From positions 496,001 through 560,000 of the forward strand of contig NZ_CP126095.1 in the NCBI RefSeq assembly GCF_030123105.1: a stretch of 64,000 nucleotides of DNA. The letters run 5' to 3'. Below the pieces are notes generated by a model. That model saw only the letters and a program-made list of their open reading frames with translations, searched no databases and was not told the origin of the DNA. Made by a program: the position numbers and the translations under genes. Positions 17,357 to 26,739 of this stretch are shown piece after piece (within the stretch, counting starts at the first letter, position 1; every line of letters begins with the position of its first letter). The DNA comes from Paenibacillus sp. G2S3 (lineage in GTDB: Bacteria; Bacillota; Bacilli; Paenibacillales; Paenibacillaceae).

Positions 17357-18247
17357 ATGTTTGCACTTAAGCGTAAAACGAAGGGCGAGGCCCTATTCGA
17401 TATCATCAATAACATTATCATGCTGTGTATCTGCTTCATAACGCTATACCCGATCTGGTACGTATTGGTTAACGCCTTCAATAACGGTAGTGATGCCATG
17501 CGGGGAGGGATCTACTGGTGGCCGCGGGTGTTCAGCTTTGAGAATTTCGAGGCCGTTTTTGCCAGTCCCGGTATTATGCAGGCGATGTGGATCACTGTTG
17601 CTAAAACAGTCTTGGGGACAGTGCTACACGTATTTTTCACAGCGATGGTAGCTTATGCATTCTCCCGTAAAAACCTTATTGGCGGTAAGTTCTACATGCT
17701 TATGGGTACAGTGACTCTCTTTTTTGGCGGGGGACTCATTCCTACTTTTCTGCTGATGAAGGATCTTCACTTATTGGAGAATTTCCTAGTCTATATTATT
17801 CCGGTAATGTTCAGTTTTTTTGATCTCATTATCTTCATGACCTTTTTCCGGGAGATCCCCGAAGGACTTGAAGAAGCGGCACGGATTGACGGTGCTAATG
17901 ATTGGTCTATCTTTTTAAGAATTGTACTTCCAGTATCCATGCCTGTAATTGCTACCATTGCGCTATTCCACGGCGTGTATCAATGGAATGATTACTTTAC
18001 CGGTATGATCTATATCAATAACACAGATTTACAGCCGATTCAGACCTATTTATTTCGAGTCGTAGCACAATCGAGCTCTAGTCAAATGATGGTTGCTGTA
18101 CAGGGCAGCAGCGTTACGAGAAGCGTAACGTCACAGTCCATTAAGCTGGCGACGATGGTAGTGACCACACTGCCGATAGTATTCGTATATCCGTTCCTGC
18201 AGCGTTATTTCGTTAAAGGTATGATGATCGGTTCGATTAAGGGCTGA
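17357..18247 (+). CDS. Carbohydrate ABC transporter permease, YtcP/LplC type
   Basis: Second permease of the heterodimer: 296 residues, six hydrophobic segments, and an EAA loop 'LEEAARIDGANDWSIFLRIVLPVSMP'. The family ending 'YPFLQRYFVKGMMIGSIKG' is intact. ATAAGGAGGACC lies just before the ATG. It follows the first permease by 17 bases and precedes the binding protein by 92, so they form one operon. Confidence 0.92.
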   Translation: MFALKRKTKGEALFDIINNIIMLCICFITLYPIWYVLVNAFNNGSDAMRGGIYWWPRVFSFENFEAVFASPGIMQAMWITVAKTVLGTVLHVFFTAMVAYAFSRKNLIGGKFYMLMGTVTLFFGGGLIPTFLLMKDLHLLENFLVYIIPVMFSFFDLIIFMTFFREIPEGLEEAARIDGANDWSIFLRIVLPVSMPVIATIALFHGVYQWNDYFTGMIYINNTDLQPIQTYLFRVVAQSSSSQMMVAVQGSSVTRSVTSQSIKLATMVVTTLPIVFVYPFLQRYFVKGMMIGSIKG

Positions 18248-18339
18248 TCAGAAACAAAGGTAACTCCTCCAGATGCTTACAGCTGTAGGCACTGGGGTTG
18301 AGCTTATAATTAACTTTCATAGAAAAGGGGTAAACAAGC

Positions 18340-20034
18340 ATGGGCATGAAACGTAAGCCAAAAACAATGGGAGTTCTGCTTCTCGCAATAATGATGACCT
18401 TGTCAGCCGCAGGCTGCTCCAGCGGGAATAATGCTGGCAAGAATGCCGAAGGCAATGCTAACAGCGCTAAGGCTACTAATACGGGGGCAAGTGCAGAACC
18501 GACTGCTGCTGCATTATCGGCAGATGAACCTGGCTGGAAAATTGATACTTCACCGATTACGTTTGACTGGTACCTGAATTTCTCATGGTTCCCTAATAAA
18601 TGGGGCGTGGACCCAACCTCCCAATATGTAACAAAGAAGACCGGGGTTGATATTAACTTCATCGTTCCTGCTGGTAACGAGAATGAGAAGCTTAACACTT
18701 TGATTGCCTCCGGTAAATTGCCTGACTTCATCACTTTGGGCTTCTGGGAAGATGCGATTAAGAAAATGGTCGAAGGTGAACTTGTTCTTCCATTGAATAA
18801 GATTGCTGAAGAATACGATCCATACTTCTTTAAAGTATCCGATCCTGACAAGCTCGGTTGGTACACTCAGGATGATGGTAATGTATATGGCTATCCTAAC
18901 TCTTCTTCCTCACCTGCAGATTACGAGAAATATGGAGATGAATACGTATCCAACCAAGTATTTGCGGTCCGTAAAGATATGTATGAAGCTATTGGAAGTC
19001 CGGATATGCGTACACCAGAAGGTTTCTTGAATGCGCTTAAATTAGCCAAAGAGAAATTCCCAGAAGTGAACGGTCAACCGCTTATTCCACTCGGTCTGCA
19101 TGAGTTTACTGAGAACGGCAACGATTCTTTGGAAGGCTACCTGCAGAACTTCTTGGCAATCCCGAGAGAAAAAGATGGCAAGGTATACGCTCGTGAAACC
19201 GACCCAGAATATATCCGCTGGATGAAGGCTCTTCGTCAAGCCAATCAAGATGGTTTGCTGGCTAAAGATATCTTTATCGACAAACGTCCACAAATGGAAG
19301 AAAAAATTGCACAAGGTCGTTATTTCGCAATGCTGTATCAACGTACAGACTTTGCAGCACAGTTAGGAACGATTTACCAACAGGATCCAACCAAAACTTA
19401 TATCGCTGTTGATGGTCCTTCCAATACAAACCTAGATAAACCAACCCTTGATGGCCCTGGTATCTCCGGTTGGACGGTAACATTGATCTCCAAAGATGTT
19501 AAGGATAAAGCACGTGCTATCCGCTTCCTGAGTTATTTGAACAGTGAAGAAGGTAATAAAGACTTATTCTTGGGCGAAAAAGGTGTCAGTTACGACACTA
19601 TTGATGGAAAAGATCAATTTAAACCAGAAGTATTCGATCTGATGAACAAAGATCGCTCGGCGTTTGATAAGCAAATCGGTTCTTCATTTACATTCTGGAT
19701 GATGCAAAATACGAATATCACCAATCAATGGGCTCCTAAATCTGTAGAACCATTCAAGCAATTGGAGGATTGGACTAAAGGTAAATCGATTAGTTCCTCT
19801 GTATTCCAACAAATCGAACCTACAGGAAACTCTCCTGAAGGAATCATCGCTACTAAGCTGAAACAACTACGCGGTAAAACTATGCCGAAATTGCTTATGG
19901 CTTCTTCTGATGCGGAATTCGACAAGATTTGGAATGAGTATTTAGACAAGAGAAAGAAGGACGGCGAAGATGTATTTGATGCCTACCAACAGAAGAAGTA
20001 TGAAGAGAATAAAGTGAAGCTGTCCGTAAAATAA
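18340..20034 (+). CDS. Extracellular sugar-binding lipoprotein, LipO/YtcQ type
   Basis: A signal peptide ends in a lipobox 'LSAAGC' with the lipidated Cys at residue 26, followed by a flexible Asn/Ala/Thr-rich linker (about 27-65). The mature domain, 'PITFDWYLNFSWFPNKWGVD' onward, has the size (~500) and Trp-rich pattern of large LipO-like solute-binding proteins of Paenibacillus. It is anchored on the outer face of the membrane and delivers ligand to the two upstream permeases. A strong terminator directly follows the stop, separating it from the kinase gene. Confidence 0.9.
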   Translation: MGMKRKPKTMGVLLLAIMMTLSAAGCSSGNNAGKNAEGNANSAKATNTGASAEPTAAALSADEPGWKIDTSPITFDWYLNFSWFPNKWGVDPTSQYVTKKTGVDINFIVPAGNENEKLNTLIASGKLPDFITLGFWEDAIKKMVEGELVLPLNKIAEEYDPYFFKVSDPDKLGWYTQDDGNVYGYPNSSSSPADYEKYGDEYVSNQVFAVRKDMYEAIGSPDMRTPEGFLNALKLAKEKFPEVNGQPLIPLGLHEFTENGNDSLEGYLQNFLAIPREKDGKVYARETDPEYIRWMKALRQANQDGLLAKDIFIDKRPQMEEKIAQGRYFAMLYQRTDFAAQLGTIYQQDPTKTYIAVDGPSNTNLDKPTLDGPGISGWTVTLISKDVKDKARAIRFLSYLNSEEGNKDLFLGEKGVSYDTIDGKDQFKPEVFDLMNKDRSAFDKQIGSSFTFWMMQNTNITNQWAPKSVEPFKQLEDWTKGKSISSSVFQQIEPTGNSPEGIIATKLKQLRGKTMPKLLMASSDAEFDKIWNEYLDKRKKDGEDVFDAYQQKKYEENKVKLSVK

Positions 20035-20040
20035 AAAAGC

Positions 20041-20084
20041 ATAACCCAAAATGCCCGCTAAATGCGGGCTTTTGGGTTATTTTT
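20041..20084 (+). terminator. Strong rho-independent terminator
   Basis: AACCCAAAATGCCCGC pairs with GCGGGCTTTTGGGTT across a TAAAT loop and runs into ATTTTT. It ends or attenuates the ABC transporter operon before the sensor kinase. Confidence 0.85.
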
Positions 20085-20151
20085 AATCGATAATATGGTA
20101 TAAAGTTAAGTATGTGAAGCATTCCTATTTAGCGAGGTGGACAGGACAGAA

Positions 20152-22062
20152 GTGTATAGAGTGAATAGGCGAGAGCGAGCCAGAGCAACATGGCATTCAT
20201 TTAGTTATTGGTGGGGTCGAAGATCCCTTCAGAGTCGTTTAATTGCAGCCTATGTTTTTATTATTCTTGGCCCCTGTTTGTTGGTATCTGTCTACTTCTA
20301 TAAGTCGATCAATAATACTTATCTTCGTGATGCCCTGGAGAAAAATGATTATTTGCTGCAAATGGAAAAATTGCATATCTATAATCAAATTGAGGCCATG
20401 GAACGTGCTGCGCAGATGGCATATTCTGATGAAGATGTGGAAGAATTCCTAGCGAATGTAACGGAGCCACAACTAATAGATTTGGTTAATTTCAATACAA
20501 ATGCCTATGTGAATATGACTCGTATTCAATTTAACAATCCGAATATTGAGCATTTGCGGCTATATTCGAGAAGTAATACGGTACATGAAATTTGGCCGAT
20601 TATCTTTCGCGAAGAGCGAGTTTCTTCCACTCCATGGTTTCAGAAAGCGCTTCAATTGAAGGGGCAGGAATACTGGTCTTTTCAGAAAAGTGACCCGGAT
20701 TTGATGCAGAGATACTTGGGAGCACCGACAGAGAGTCTGCCAAAGGTTTCGTTGCTGCGTGAGAAGAGTCGTCCAGCAGATAATCATATCGGCATGGTGC
20801 AGGTGGATATGATGCTGAGCCGATTTACACCCAAGACGTATACAGATGTCCGGGATAATCAGACCCAAATGTTCCTTGTGGATAGCGAAATGCAGTTATT
20901 TACTCGGCCGGACCATTCCTTTTTACAGGATAATTCGGAAATGGCTAATGTTATTGCAGATCGGTATAGGAATTTTCGGGCAACAGGGGAATGGGACAGT
21001 GATTATTCAGAGAATGGAAAATCGTTCTTATTTATTAACACCCCCTTGGATCGCATAGATGCTTATTTGCTAAATGTAGTGTCGATGGATGGAGTTATGG
21101 GGGATATCTCTCGGAGTCGCAATTTTATCATTGGTGCTAATATTGGAATCATTGTCTTGTTAACACTGATCGCTTACATTATGAATGCATTCATCCTGAA
21201 AAATCTGCGCAGATTGACCGAAACGATGAAAAGCGTGCGCAGAGGTGAAGCGTATAGTGGAATTACGATTCGGGGTGGGGGAGAAGTCGGTGAGCTTGCC
21301 CATCATTTCTCTAAGCTAATGAATACAATTAATACGTTGGTCGCTCAGGCTGTGAGCAAGCAGGCGTTATCCAAAGAGGCCGAGCTGCGCACGCTGCATA
21401 ACCAAATTGATGCACATTTTTTGTATAACACGCTTGAAAATATTAAAATGCTTGCTGAAATTGAGAATCAACGCACGATATCAGACGCACTAACTTCACT
21501 CGGTGGGATGATGCGCTATAATTTCAAATGGTCTGGGGAATATGTGAAGCTTCGGGATGAGGTTCGCCACATTGAGAATTACATTGAAGTAATGAATATT
21601 CGTTTTGAGTATCCGGTTAAGCTTGTGCTTCATATTGAACCTCGATATTTGGAGCTGGAGGTGCTGAAAATGTCACTGCAGCCTATTGTAGAGAACAGTG
21701 TTAAGCATGCTTGGAACGGTGAGAAAGAGAATTTAGAGAACCCGAACATTCATATTCATATTTCGGAAACGAAGGGTGATATTTTCATAGAGCTTCGTGA
21801 TAATGGTATGGGCCTAACTCCTGAGCGTCTGGTTGCTTTAAACGAGGCGATTTATGCAAAGGATGAATATTGCGACAGCTCTTGTGAACCGAAGGATGTA
21901 AACCGGAGAGCAGGTGGTATAGGACTGCGAAATGTACACCAGCGTCTGCAAATCTTTTATGGCGAAGAATACGGGCTTGTAGTACAGAGCGAGGCAGGGA
22001 GTTGGACCATGGTACGTCTGACCTTGCCGAAAGTTCTTTTGACGGGAGAAAAACAACCATGA
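20152..22062 (+). CDS. Sensor histidine kinase, YesM type
   Basis: Layout: short N-terminal cytoplasmic piece, a transmembrane helix ('LIAAYVFIILGPCLLVSVYF'), a ~270-residue extracytoplasmic dCache-like sensor, a second helix ('IGANIGIIVLLTLIAYIMNA'), HAMP, and a His_kinase/HATPase pair. The phosphoacceptor is in 'LHNQIDAHFLYNTLENI' (His422 counted from GTG 20152). 'IVENSVKHAW' and 'DNGMGL' are the ATP-site N and G boxes. GAGGTGG suits the GTG at 20152 better than the one at 20137, which it overlaps. The stop overlaps the regulator start (ATGA). It probably senses a sugar or the loaded binding protein. Confidence 0.9.
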   Translation: MYRVNRRERARATWHSFSYWWGRRSLQSRLIAAYVFIILGPCLLVSVYFYKSINNTYLRDALEKNDYLLQMEKLHIYNQIEAMERAAQMAYSDEDVEEFLANVTEPQLIDLVNFNTNAYVNMTRIQFNNPNIEHLRLYSRSNTVHEIWPIIFREERVSSTPWFQKALQLKGQEYWSFQKSDPDLMQRYLGAPTESLPKVSLLREKSRPADNHIGMVQVDMMLSRFTPKTYTDVRDNQTQMFLVDSEMQLFTRPDHSFLQDNSEMANVIADRYRNFRATGEWDSDYSENGKSFLFINTPLDRIDAYLLNVVSMDGVMGDISRSRNFIIGANIGIIVLLTLIAYIMNAFILKNLRRLTETMKSVRRGEAYSGITIRGGGEVGELAHHFSKLMNTINTLVAQAVSKQALSKEAELRTLHNQIDAHFLYNTLENIKMLAEIENQRTISDALTSLGGMMRYNFKWSGEYVKLRDEVRHIENYIEVMNIRFEYPVKLVLHIEPRYLELEVLKMSLQPIVENSVKHAWNGEKENLENPNIHIHISETKGDIFIELRDNGMGLTPERLVALNEAIYAKDEYCDSSCEPKDVNRRAGGIGLRNVHQRLQIFYGEEYGLVVQSEAGSWTMVRLTLPKVLLTGEKQP

Positions 22063-23621
22063 AGAAATTACTGATCGTTGATGATGAGAAAAATATTCGT
22101 GTAGGCCTGAAGATCATGATCGAAAGGGAATTTCCGTCCGCTTATACGATCGTAATGGCGAGCAACGGCGCAGAGGCGCTCGAGGTATTTAAGACAGACG
22201 GTGCAGATATTATTATTACGGATATTCGTATGCCGGTGATGGATGGAATTACGCTTTTGGAGCAGCTATCAGTGGAGGTAGGGGGCGAGAGAAAACCAGC
22301 AGTGGTGATCCTAAGTGGGTATGATGATTTCGAATATGCTAAATGTGCCATACGTTATCGTGTGAAGGATTATTTACTTAAGCCGATTCGCCGAGATGAG
22401 CTGTTCGAAATCCTGCTGCATATCCATAAGGAACAGGAAGAACAGGAGTTCAGCGTCAAGAAAATAGAGCGGGAAGCAGAACAGTTTCGCAAAGAGCTAC
22501 GCTCCAGCCGTTTACGGGGACTGCTGCAGCAGCAGGAGGTTCAGTTGGAGCCCGAGCAGCAAGAGGAGCTAAATGGTTTGGAGGTTCCTTTTACAGTTGG
22601 CGTGCTGAATTACTATTTTAATGATGGGACTCGGATGAAGGCGACAGAAGTTCAGGGTCTGGTCGAACGGCTGATGGGGCCGATTGAGAAGTGTTTTTCG
22701 GAAATTTTAACCGACTGGGAAGGTAAGTTAGTATTAATCGGGACTAGTTCACAGAGCTTCATGGAGCTGTCCCGTCAAGCTGAAGCCAGAGAGATAACTG
22801 GTTTGTCGATCGGAATCAGCAGTGAGGGAAAAGGTCTCGAAGAACTTCGTTCCTGTTACAAGGAAGCATGCCGGGCACTACAGTATACTTTTTTATTTCC
22901 GCAAGAAGGATTTTTGAATTATGAGGATGTCAGTCAAAAGCGGCGTAACTTTCCTTTGCCGAAGGAGGAGCTTCGTAAGCTGCTTAATATGCTGGGGACA
23001 GAACGTGAGAAGGAAATAAAATGCCTGCTGTCTGTTATTTTTCAAACTGAGTATTTGAAGGAAATGGACTTGTCTTATCTCGAGAGCGTGGGGCAGAGTA
23101 TCAATGAGCAGGTACTGGATGAAGTATTTCGGCTGTATGGGGAAGCCTCGGTTGAGGTGTTAAAGCTATATCGTACGGTTGGTAACATGTATAACTATCG
23201 CCATTTCCATGATTACTATCGTGCGCTTGAGAATTTGCTCCTGAGTGTGAGTGATTATATTGTAGGGGTGCGCTCTGCTCATACGGAGCATGCTGACATG
23301 GAGGAAGCGCTGAACTATATTGAAAAGAACTATGCTCGTCCACTAAATATGGCTATGGTTAGTAACCATGTTTCTTTGAATTATTCCTATTTTAGCGAAG
23401 CCTTCAAGGCATATACTGGTGAGAATTTTGTTATTTATTTAAAAAAGGTACGCATCCGCCATGCTAAAGAACTGCTAGCGAAAGACTGTGGCAAGCTTGC
23501 TGAAGTTTCGGAGAAAGTAGGTTTTGAGAACAGTAAACAATTTGCCCGTGTATTCAAAGAGTTGGAAGGGATCTCTCCAGGGGATTATAGAGCCAAAATG
23601 CTGTCTAAAGATTTGTCGTAA
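22059..23621 (+). CDS. Response regulator, YesN type (receiver plus AraC helix-turn-helix)
   Basis: The receiver domain 'KKLLIVDDEKNIRVGLK' has acidic residues D8/D9 and phospho-acceptor Asp55 in 'IIITDIRMPVMDG', with a conserved Lys in 'DYLLKPI'. A ~250-residue middle domain follows, then a C-terminal AraC-type pair of helix-turn-helix motifs ('NMAMVSNHVSLNYSYFSEAF' and 'LAEVSEKVGFENSKQFARVF'). 520 residues is usual for YesN-like regulators. It starts inside the kinase stop codon, so the two form a cognate pair, and it most likely activates the adjacent ABC transporter genes (inference from gene order). Confidence 0.9.
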   Translation: MKKLLIVDDEKNIRVGLKIMIEREFPSAYTIVMASNGAEALEVFKTDGADIIITDIRMPVMDGITLLEQLSVEVGGERKPAVVILSGYDDFEYAKCAIRYRVKDYLLKPIRRDELFEILLHIHKEQEEQEFSVKKIEREAEQFRKELRSSRLRGLLQQQEVQLEPEQQEELNGLEVPFTVGVLNYYFNDGTRMKATEVQGLVERLMGPIEKCFSEILTDWEGKLVLIGTSSQSFMELSRQAEAREITGLSIGISSEGKGLEELRSCYKEACRALQYTFLFPQEGFLNYEDVSQKRRNFPLPKEELRKLLNMLGTEREKEIKCLLSVIFQTEYLKEMDLSYLESVGQSINEQVLDEVFRLYGEASVEVLKLYRTVGNMYNYRHFHDYYRALENLLLSVSDYIVGVRSAHTEHADMEEALNYIEKNYARPLNMAMVSNHVSLNYSYFSEAFKAYTGENFVIYLKKVRIRHAKELLAKDCGKLAEVSEKVGFENSKQFARVFKELEGISPGDYRAKMLSKDLS

Positions 23622-23768
23622 ACGGCAGGATAGGAGCTTTAGTATAAATATCATTGCTGTACTGTACCTTGATGGGCGTTAAGGGTGTCGTTAGAAGTGA
23701 TCCTCCTATATAATGGCAGTGAGAAGCGTTGCTAGGATTAGCAGCAAGAGAGTTTGGAGGAATGAAGG

Positions 23769-24572
23769 GTGGAAGAAATTCAAGGCAATTTGATTACAGT
23801 TCAGACGTTGGCAGAGGATTTTCGGCGACTGGGTGTAAAGGCGGGGATGACGATTATACTGCATTCGTCCTTCAAATCACTAGGCCAATGGGTGGCAGGT
23901 GGCCCGGTTGCCGTTATTTTGGCGCTTGAGGAGGTCCTTGGAGAGTCAGGTACACTTGTGATGCCCACGCATTCTAGTGATCTGACGGACCCCGCTGGCT
24001 GGAGTAACCCGCCGGTGCCCGAATCTTGGTGGCAGAGTATCCGTGAGCAGATGCCGGCTTATGATCCAGACCTGACCCCACTGAGGGGAATGGGGGTTAT
24101 TCCGGATTGCTTCCGTAGACAAAAAGAGGTAAAGCGCAGCGATCACCCCATTCATTCATTTGCGGCTTGGGGCAAGCATAGGGATGAGATTATATATGGC
24201 CACTCCCTCGAATACGGTTTGGGGGATGACTCTCCATTAGCTCGTATTTATGATCTGGGGGGAAGTGTGCTGCTGCTAGGCGTAGGGAATCTAAATAATA
24301 CTTCATTACATCTTGCTGAATGCCGGGCCTTCTATGAAGGAAAGAAGGAAGTCATTGGCGGGGCACCTATACTAGTGGATGGTCATAGACAGTGGGTGGA
24401 ATTCAAGGAGCTAGATTGGAACTCTGACGATTTCGTTGAACTTGCTGAGCAATTCGGGCAAGAGACAGGGCTCATTACAAATGGTCATATCGCCTCAGCT
24501 GCAGCTCAATTGATTCCACAGCGTGAAATTGTTGACTATGCGGTGAACTGGATGGAGCGAAACAGGAAGTAG
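23769..24572 (+). CDS. AAC(3)-like aminoglycoside N-acetyltransferase family protein
   Basis: 267 residues with family blocks 'MTIILHSSFKSLGQWVAGGP', 'SGTLVMPTHSSDLTDP', 'DHPIHSFAAWGKHRDEII' and 'LLLGVGNLNNTSLHLAE'. These match the antibiotic_NAT fold shared by AAC(3) enzymes and YokD, which acetylate amines with acetyl-CoA. The GTG start has TTGGAGG 8 bases upstream. Family members in soil bacilli are often chromosomal and of unknown natural substrate, so resistance should not be assumed. It is followed by a phosphatase gene 38 bases later. Confidence 0.85.
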   Translation: MEEIQGNLITVQTLAEDFRRLGVKAGMTIILHSSFKSLGQWVAGGPVAVILALEEVLGESGTLVMPTHSSDLTDPAGWSNPPVPESWWQSIREQMPAYDPDLTPLRGMGVIPDCFRRQKEVKRSDHPIHSFAAWGKHRDEIIYGHSLEYGLGDDSPLARIYDLGGSVLLLGVGNLNNTSLHLAECRAFYEGKKEVIGGAPILVDGHRQWVEFKELDWNSDDFVELAEQFGQETGLITNGHIASAAAQLIPQREIVDYAVNWMERNRK

Positions 24573-24610
24573 ACTATCTCTGGATTTGGGATTAGGAGGA
24601 GAAGCAACGG

Positions 24611-25249
24611 ATGAGTACTACAACGATATATCTAACGCGGCATGGACAGACAGAATGGAATGTGCAGAATCGTATGCAAGGTCATATGGATTCTGCGCTG
24701 ACGACGCTTGGCGTACAACAGGCGGAATGGTTAAGCCGGGGAATGCAGGCTAAACATCTTGATGTCATTTATGCAAGCTCCAGCCCAAGAGCGCTGCGTA
24801 CAGCTGAGATTATACGCGGAGAGCGGGATGTTCCGCTGAAGATTTCCGATGCTTTCAAAGAAATTGGCATGGGCGTATGGGAAGGCCGAGATTCTGCTGA
24901 ACTGGCAGCTCAGTATTCAGACCAGCATCGTTATTTCTGGAAGGAACCCGACCGGTTTAAAGTGGAGGGTAGCGAGACCTTTGCAGAGGTGCAGACAAGA
25001 GCGCTAGAGAAGCTTCAGGAAATTCTTACTGCCCATCAGGGGGAGACGATTCTTATCGTAACGCATACGGTAGTGATCAAGCTCTTGATGGCTTATTTTG
25101 AGGGCAGAGAGTTGCCTAAGCTATGGGATCTGCCTTACATATATCCAACCTGCTTATCCAGGATTGATTTTACGGAGGGCGTGCCGGAGATTCTGCTGCA
25201 CGGGGATACAAGTCATTATGAAGAGAATGAGGCTGGGATGGAAAGTTGA
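24611..25249 (+). CDS. Histidine phosphatase family protein (phosphoglycerate mutase-like)
   Basis: The N-terminal catalytic motif 'IYLTRHGQTEWNVQNRMQGH' (RHG with the phospho-accepting His) and the later 'ILIVTHTVVIKLLM' with the second His define the family. At 212 residues it resembles PhoE/CobC-type phosphatases rather than true glycolytic mutases. TAGGAGGAG precedes the ATG. It ends before a terminator shared with the convergent serS. Substrate unknown. Confidence 0.85.
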   Translation: MSTTTIYLTRHGQTEWNVQNRMQGHMDSALTTLGVQQAEWLSRGMQAKHLDVIYASSSPRALRTAEIIRGERDVPLKISDAFKEIGMGVWEGRDSAELAAQYSDQHRYFWKEPDRFKVEGSETFAEVQTRALEKLQEILTAHQGETILIVTHTVVIKLLMAYFEGRELPKLWDLPYIYPTCLSRIDFTEGVPEILLHGDTSHYEENEAGMES

Positions 25250-25254
25250 TTCTA

Positions 25255-25310
25255 AAAAAAGAGACGATTCCTTAGAGCGTACGGCACCTTGGAAATCGTC
25301 TTTTTTTTTC
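25255..25310 (+). terminator. Bidirectional terminator
   Basis: GAGACGATTCC pairs with GGAAATCGTCT, bounded by a run of A on the left and nine T on the right, between convergent phosphatase and serS genes. Confidence 0.75.
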
Positions 25311-25312
25311 TG

Positions 25313-26611
25313 CTATTTATCTGCCGGTTGTTGTGGAAGCTCAAGCCGCTCTAATCCGTCCATATATTTGCGCAGCGCCTGAGGAATATAGATAGAACCA
25401 TCCTCTTGCTGGTGATTCTCCAGCAGCGGAATCAGAATTCTTGGTGTAGCCACTGCGGTATTATTTAAGGTATGGCAGTATTGTAAGCGACCTTCCGCAT
25501 CCCGATAACGGATGCCCGAACGACGAGCTTGGAAATCAAGAAGATTAGAAGCCGAATGGGTCTCACCGTATGCGCCTCTGCTTGGCATCCAAGTCTCAAT
25601 GTCATACTGCTTATGCGTCTTCAGGGACATATCCCCTGTGCAGACGGCCATGACTCGATAGGGCAGCTCTAATAGCTGGAGAATGTGCTCGGCATTCGCG
25701 AGGATCTCGTGAAGCATATGGTTCGAAACACCTTCGTCATTCCGGCATAAGACGACTTGTTCGATCTTCGAGAACTGATGTACACGGTATAGTCCGCGCA
25801 CATCTCGCCCCGCTGATCCAACTTCACGGCGGAAGCAAGTCGACATTCCAGCTAGTAGCATGGGTGTGTCTAGCTCCACAATCTCGTCGCTGTACAGTGA
25901 AACTAGCGACACTTCCGATGTGCCTACGAGCCAGCGATTATCTCCGCTTAACTCATACGTCTGATCCATCCCTCCAGGGAAGAAACCAGTGCGTTCCAGC
26001 GCTTCCGGTCGGACAATTACGGGAACATCCATCGCGGTGAATCCGCGTGCAGTGAGTACATCTAGGGCCAGTCTTTGTACAGCGAGATGTAACATCAGGC
26101 CGGCTCCTTTGAGCACATAGCTGCGAGGACCGCCTGCTTTGACGCCACGGGGAATATCAATGATATCGTGGAGTTCACCTAGCTCTACATGATCACGAGG
26201 CGCAAAGCCGAATTCCGGCACCGCTCCGTTCAACCGCAGTTCTACATTATCGTTATCATCGTGGCCGATGGGTGTATCCTGCGACACCGGATTCGGTGCG
26301 AGCAGCATGAGCTCTCTACAGCGGCGTTCAGCCTCGTTCAGATCTGTTTCCAGCAGGCTTAGCCGATGATTGAGTTCTCGTACCTGTGCTTTGACGATTT
26401 CTCCAGCAGGGCGGTCACCCTGCCGTAATAATCGTTCAACCTCTTTGGTTAGCCCATTACGTTCGGCTCTCAGTTGTTCTGTTTCTTGTCGCAGGCCCCG
26501 GCGCTTCTCATCCCAATCCAGTAATTCATTCAGTGGGAAGTCGATTCTTTTCCAGGTGGCAGTGTTTCTTACTAGTTCTTGATTATCCTTAATCCAGTTC
26601 ATTTCCAGCAT
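25313..26611 (-). CDS. serS: Seryl-tRNA synthetase, divergent paralogue type
   Basis: Class II synthetase: an N-terminal coiled-coil arm (about residues 25-110, rich in Arg/Glu/Leu), motif 2 'CFRREVGSAGRDVRGLYRVHQF' and motif 3-like 'SASNLLDFQARRSGIRYR'. Several positions differ from the usual bacterial enzyme: 'VGTSEVSL' where TAEV is common, and 'GETHSASN' where ExSSxSN is usual. The start 'MLEMNWIKDNQEL' is atypical too. At 432 residues it is full length. AAAGGAG lies 8 bases before ATG 26611. A T-box leader upstream couples expression to uncharged tRNA-Ser. It may be a second serS beside a housekeeping copy; only the rest of the genome can tell. Confidence 0.85.
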   Translation of the reverse strand: MLEMNWIKDNQELVRNTATWKRIDFPLNELLDWDEKRRGLRQETEQLRAERNGLTKEVERLLRQGDRPAGEIVKAQVRELNHRLSLLETDLNEAERRCRELMLLAPNPVSQDTPIGHDDNDNVELRLNGAVPEFGFAPRDHVELGELHDIIDIPRGVKAGGPRSYVLKGAGLMLHLAVQRLALDVLTARGFTAMDVPVIVRPEALERTGFFPGGMDQTYELSGDNRWLVGTSEVSLVSLYSDEIVELDTPMLLAGMSTCFRREVGSAGRDVRGLYRVHQFSKIEQVVLCRNDEGVSNHMLHEILANAEHILQLLELPYRVMAVCTGDMSLKTHKQYDIETWMPSRGAYGETHSASNLLDFQARRSGIRYRDAEGRLQYCHTLNNTAVATPRILIPLLENHQQEDGSIYIPQALRKYMDGLERLELPQQPADK

Positions 26612-26634
26612 ATCGCTCGCTCCTTTTTGTTTAA

Positions 26635-26730
26635 AAGATAAGAAAGTGTAAGTTTCACACTTCACTTTATCCTTCTATTTCTCGCACAAAACTTACCGTC
26701 CTTATAAGACGCCGAAGATATTTATGCTTG
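26635..26730 (+). repeat. Dispersed ~98-bp repeat, copy C (inside the serS leader)
   Basis: ATAAGAAAGTGTAAGTTTCA, CACTTTATCC, TTCTATTTCTCGCAC, ACTTACCGTCCTTAT, AAGACGCCGAAGATA, TTTATGCTTG: the same ordered blocks as copies A and B. It lies between the T-box terminator and the serS start codon, so every serS transcript that reads through carries its reverse complement. Confidence 0.8.
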
Positions 26731-26739
26731 AAAAAACGC

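Noticed and set aside
23769..24572. AAC(3)-like gene as an antibiotic resistance determinant
   Set aside because: Many chromosomal family members have no resistance role, and no mobile element is nearby.
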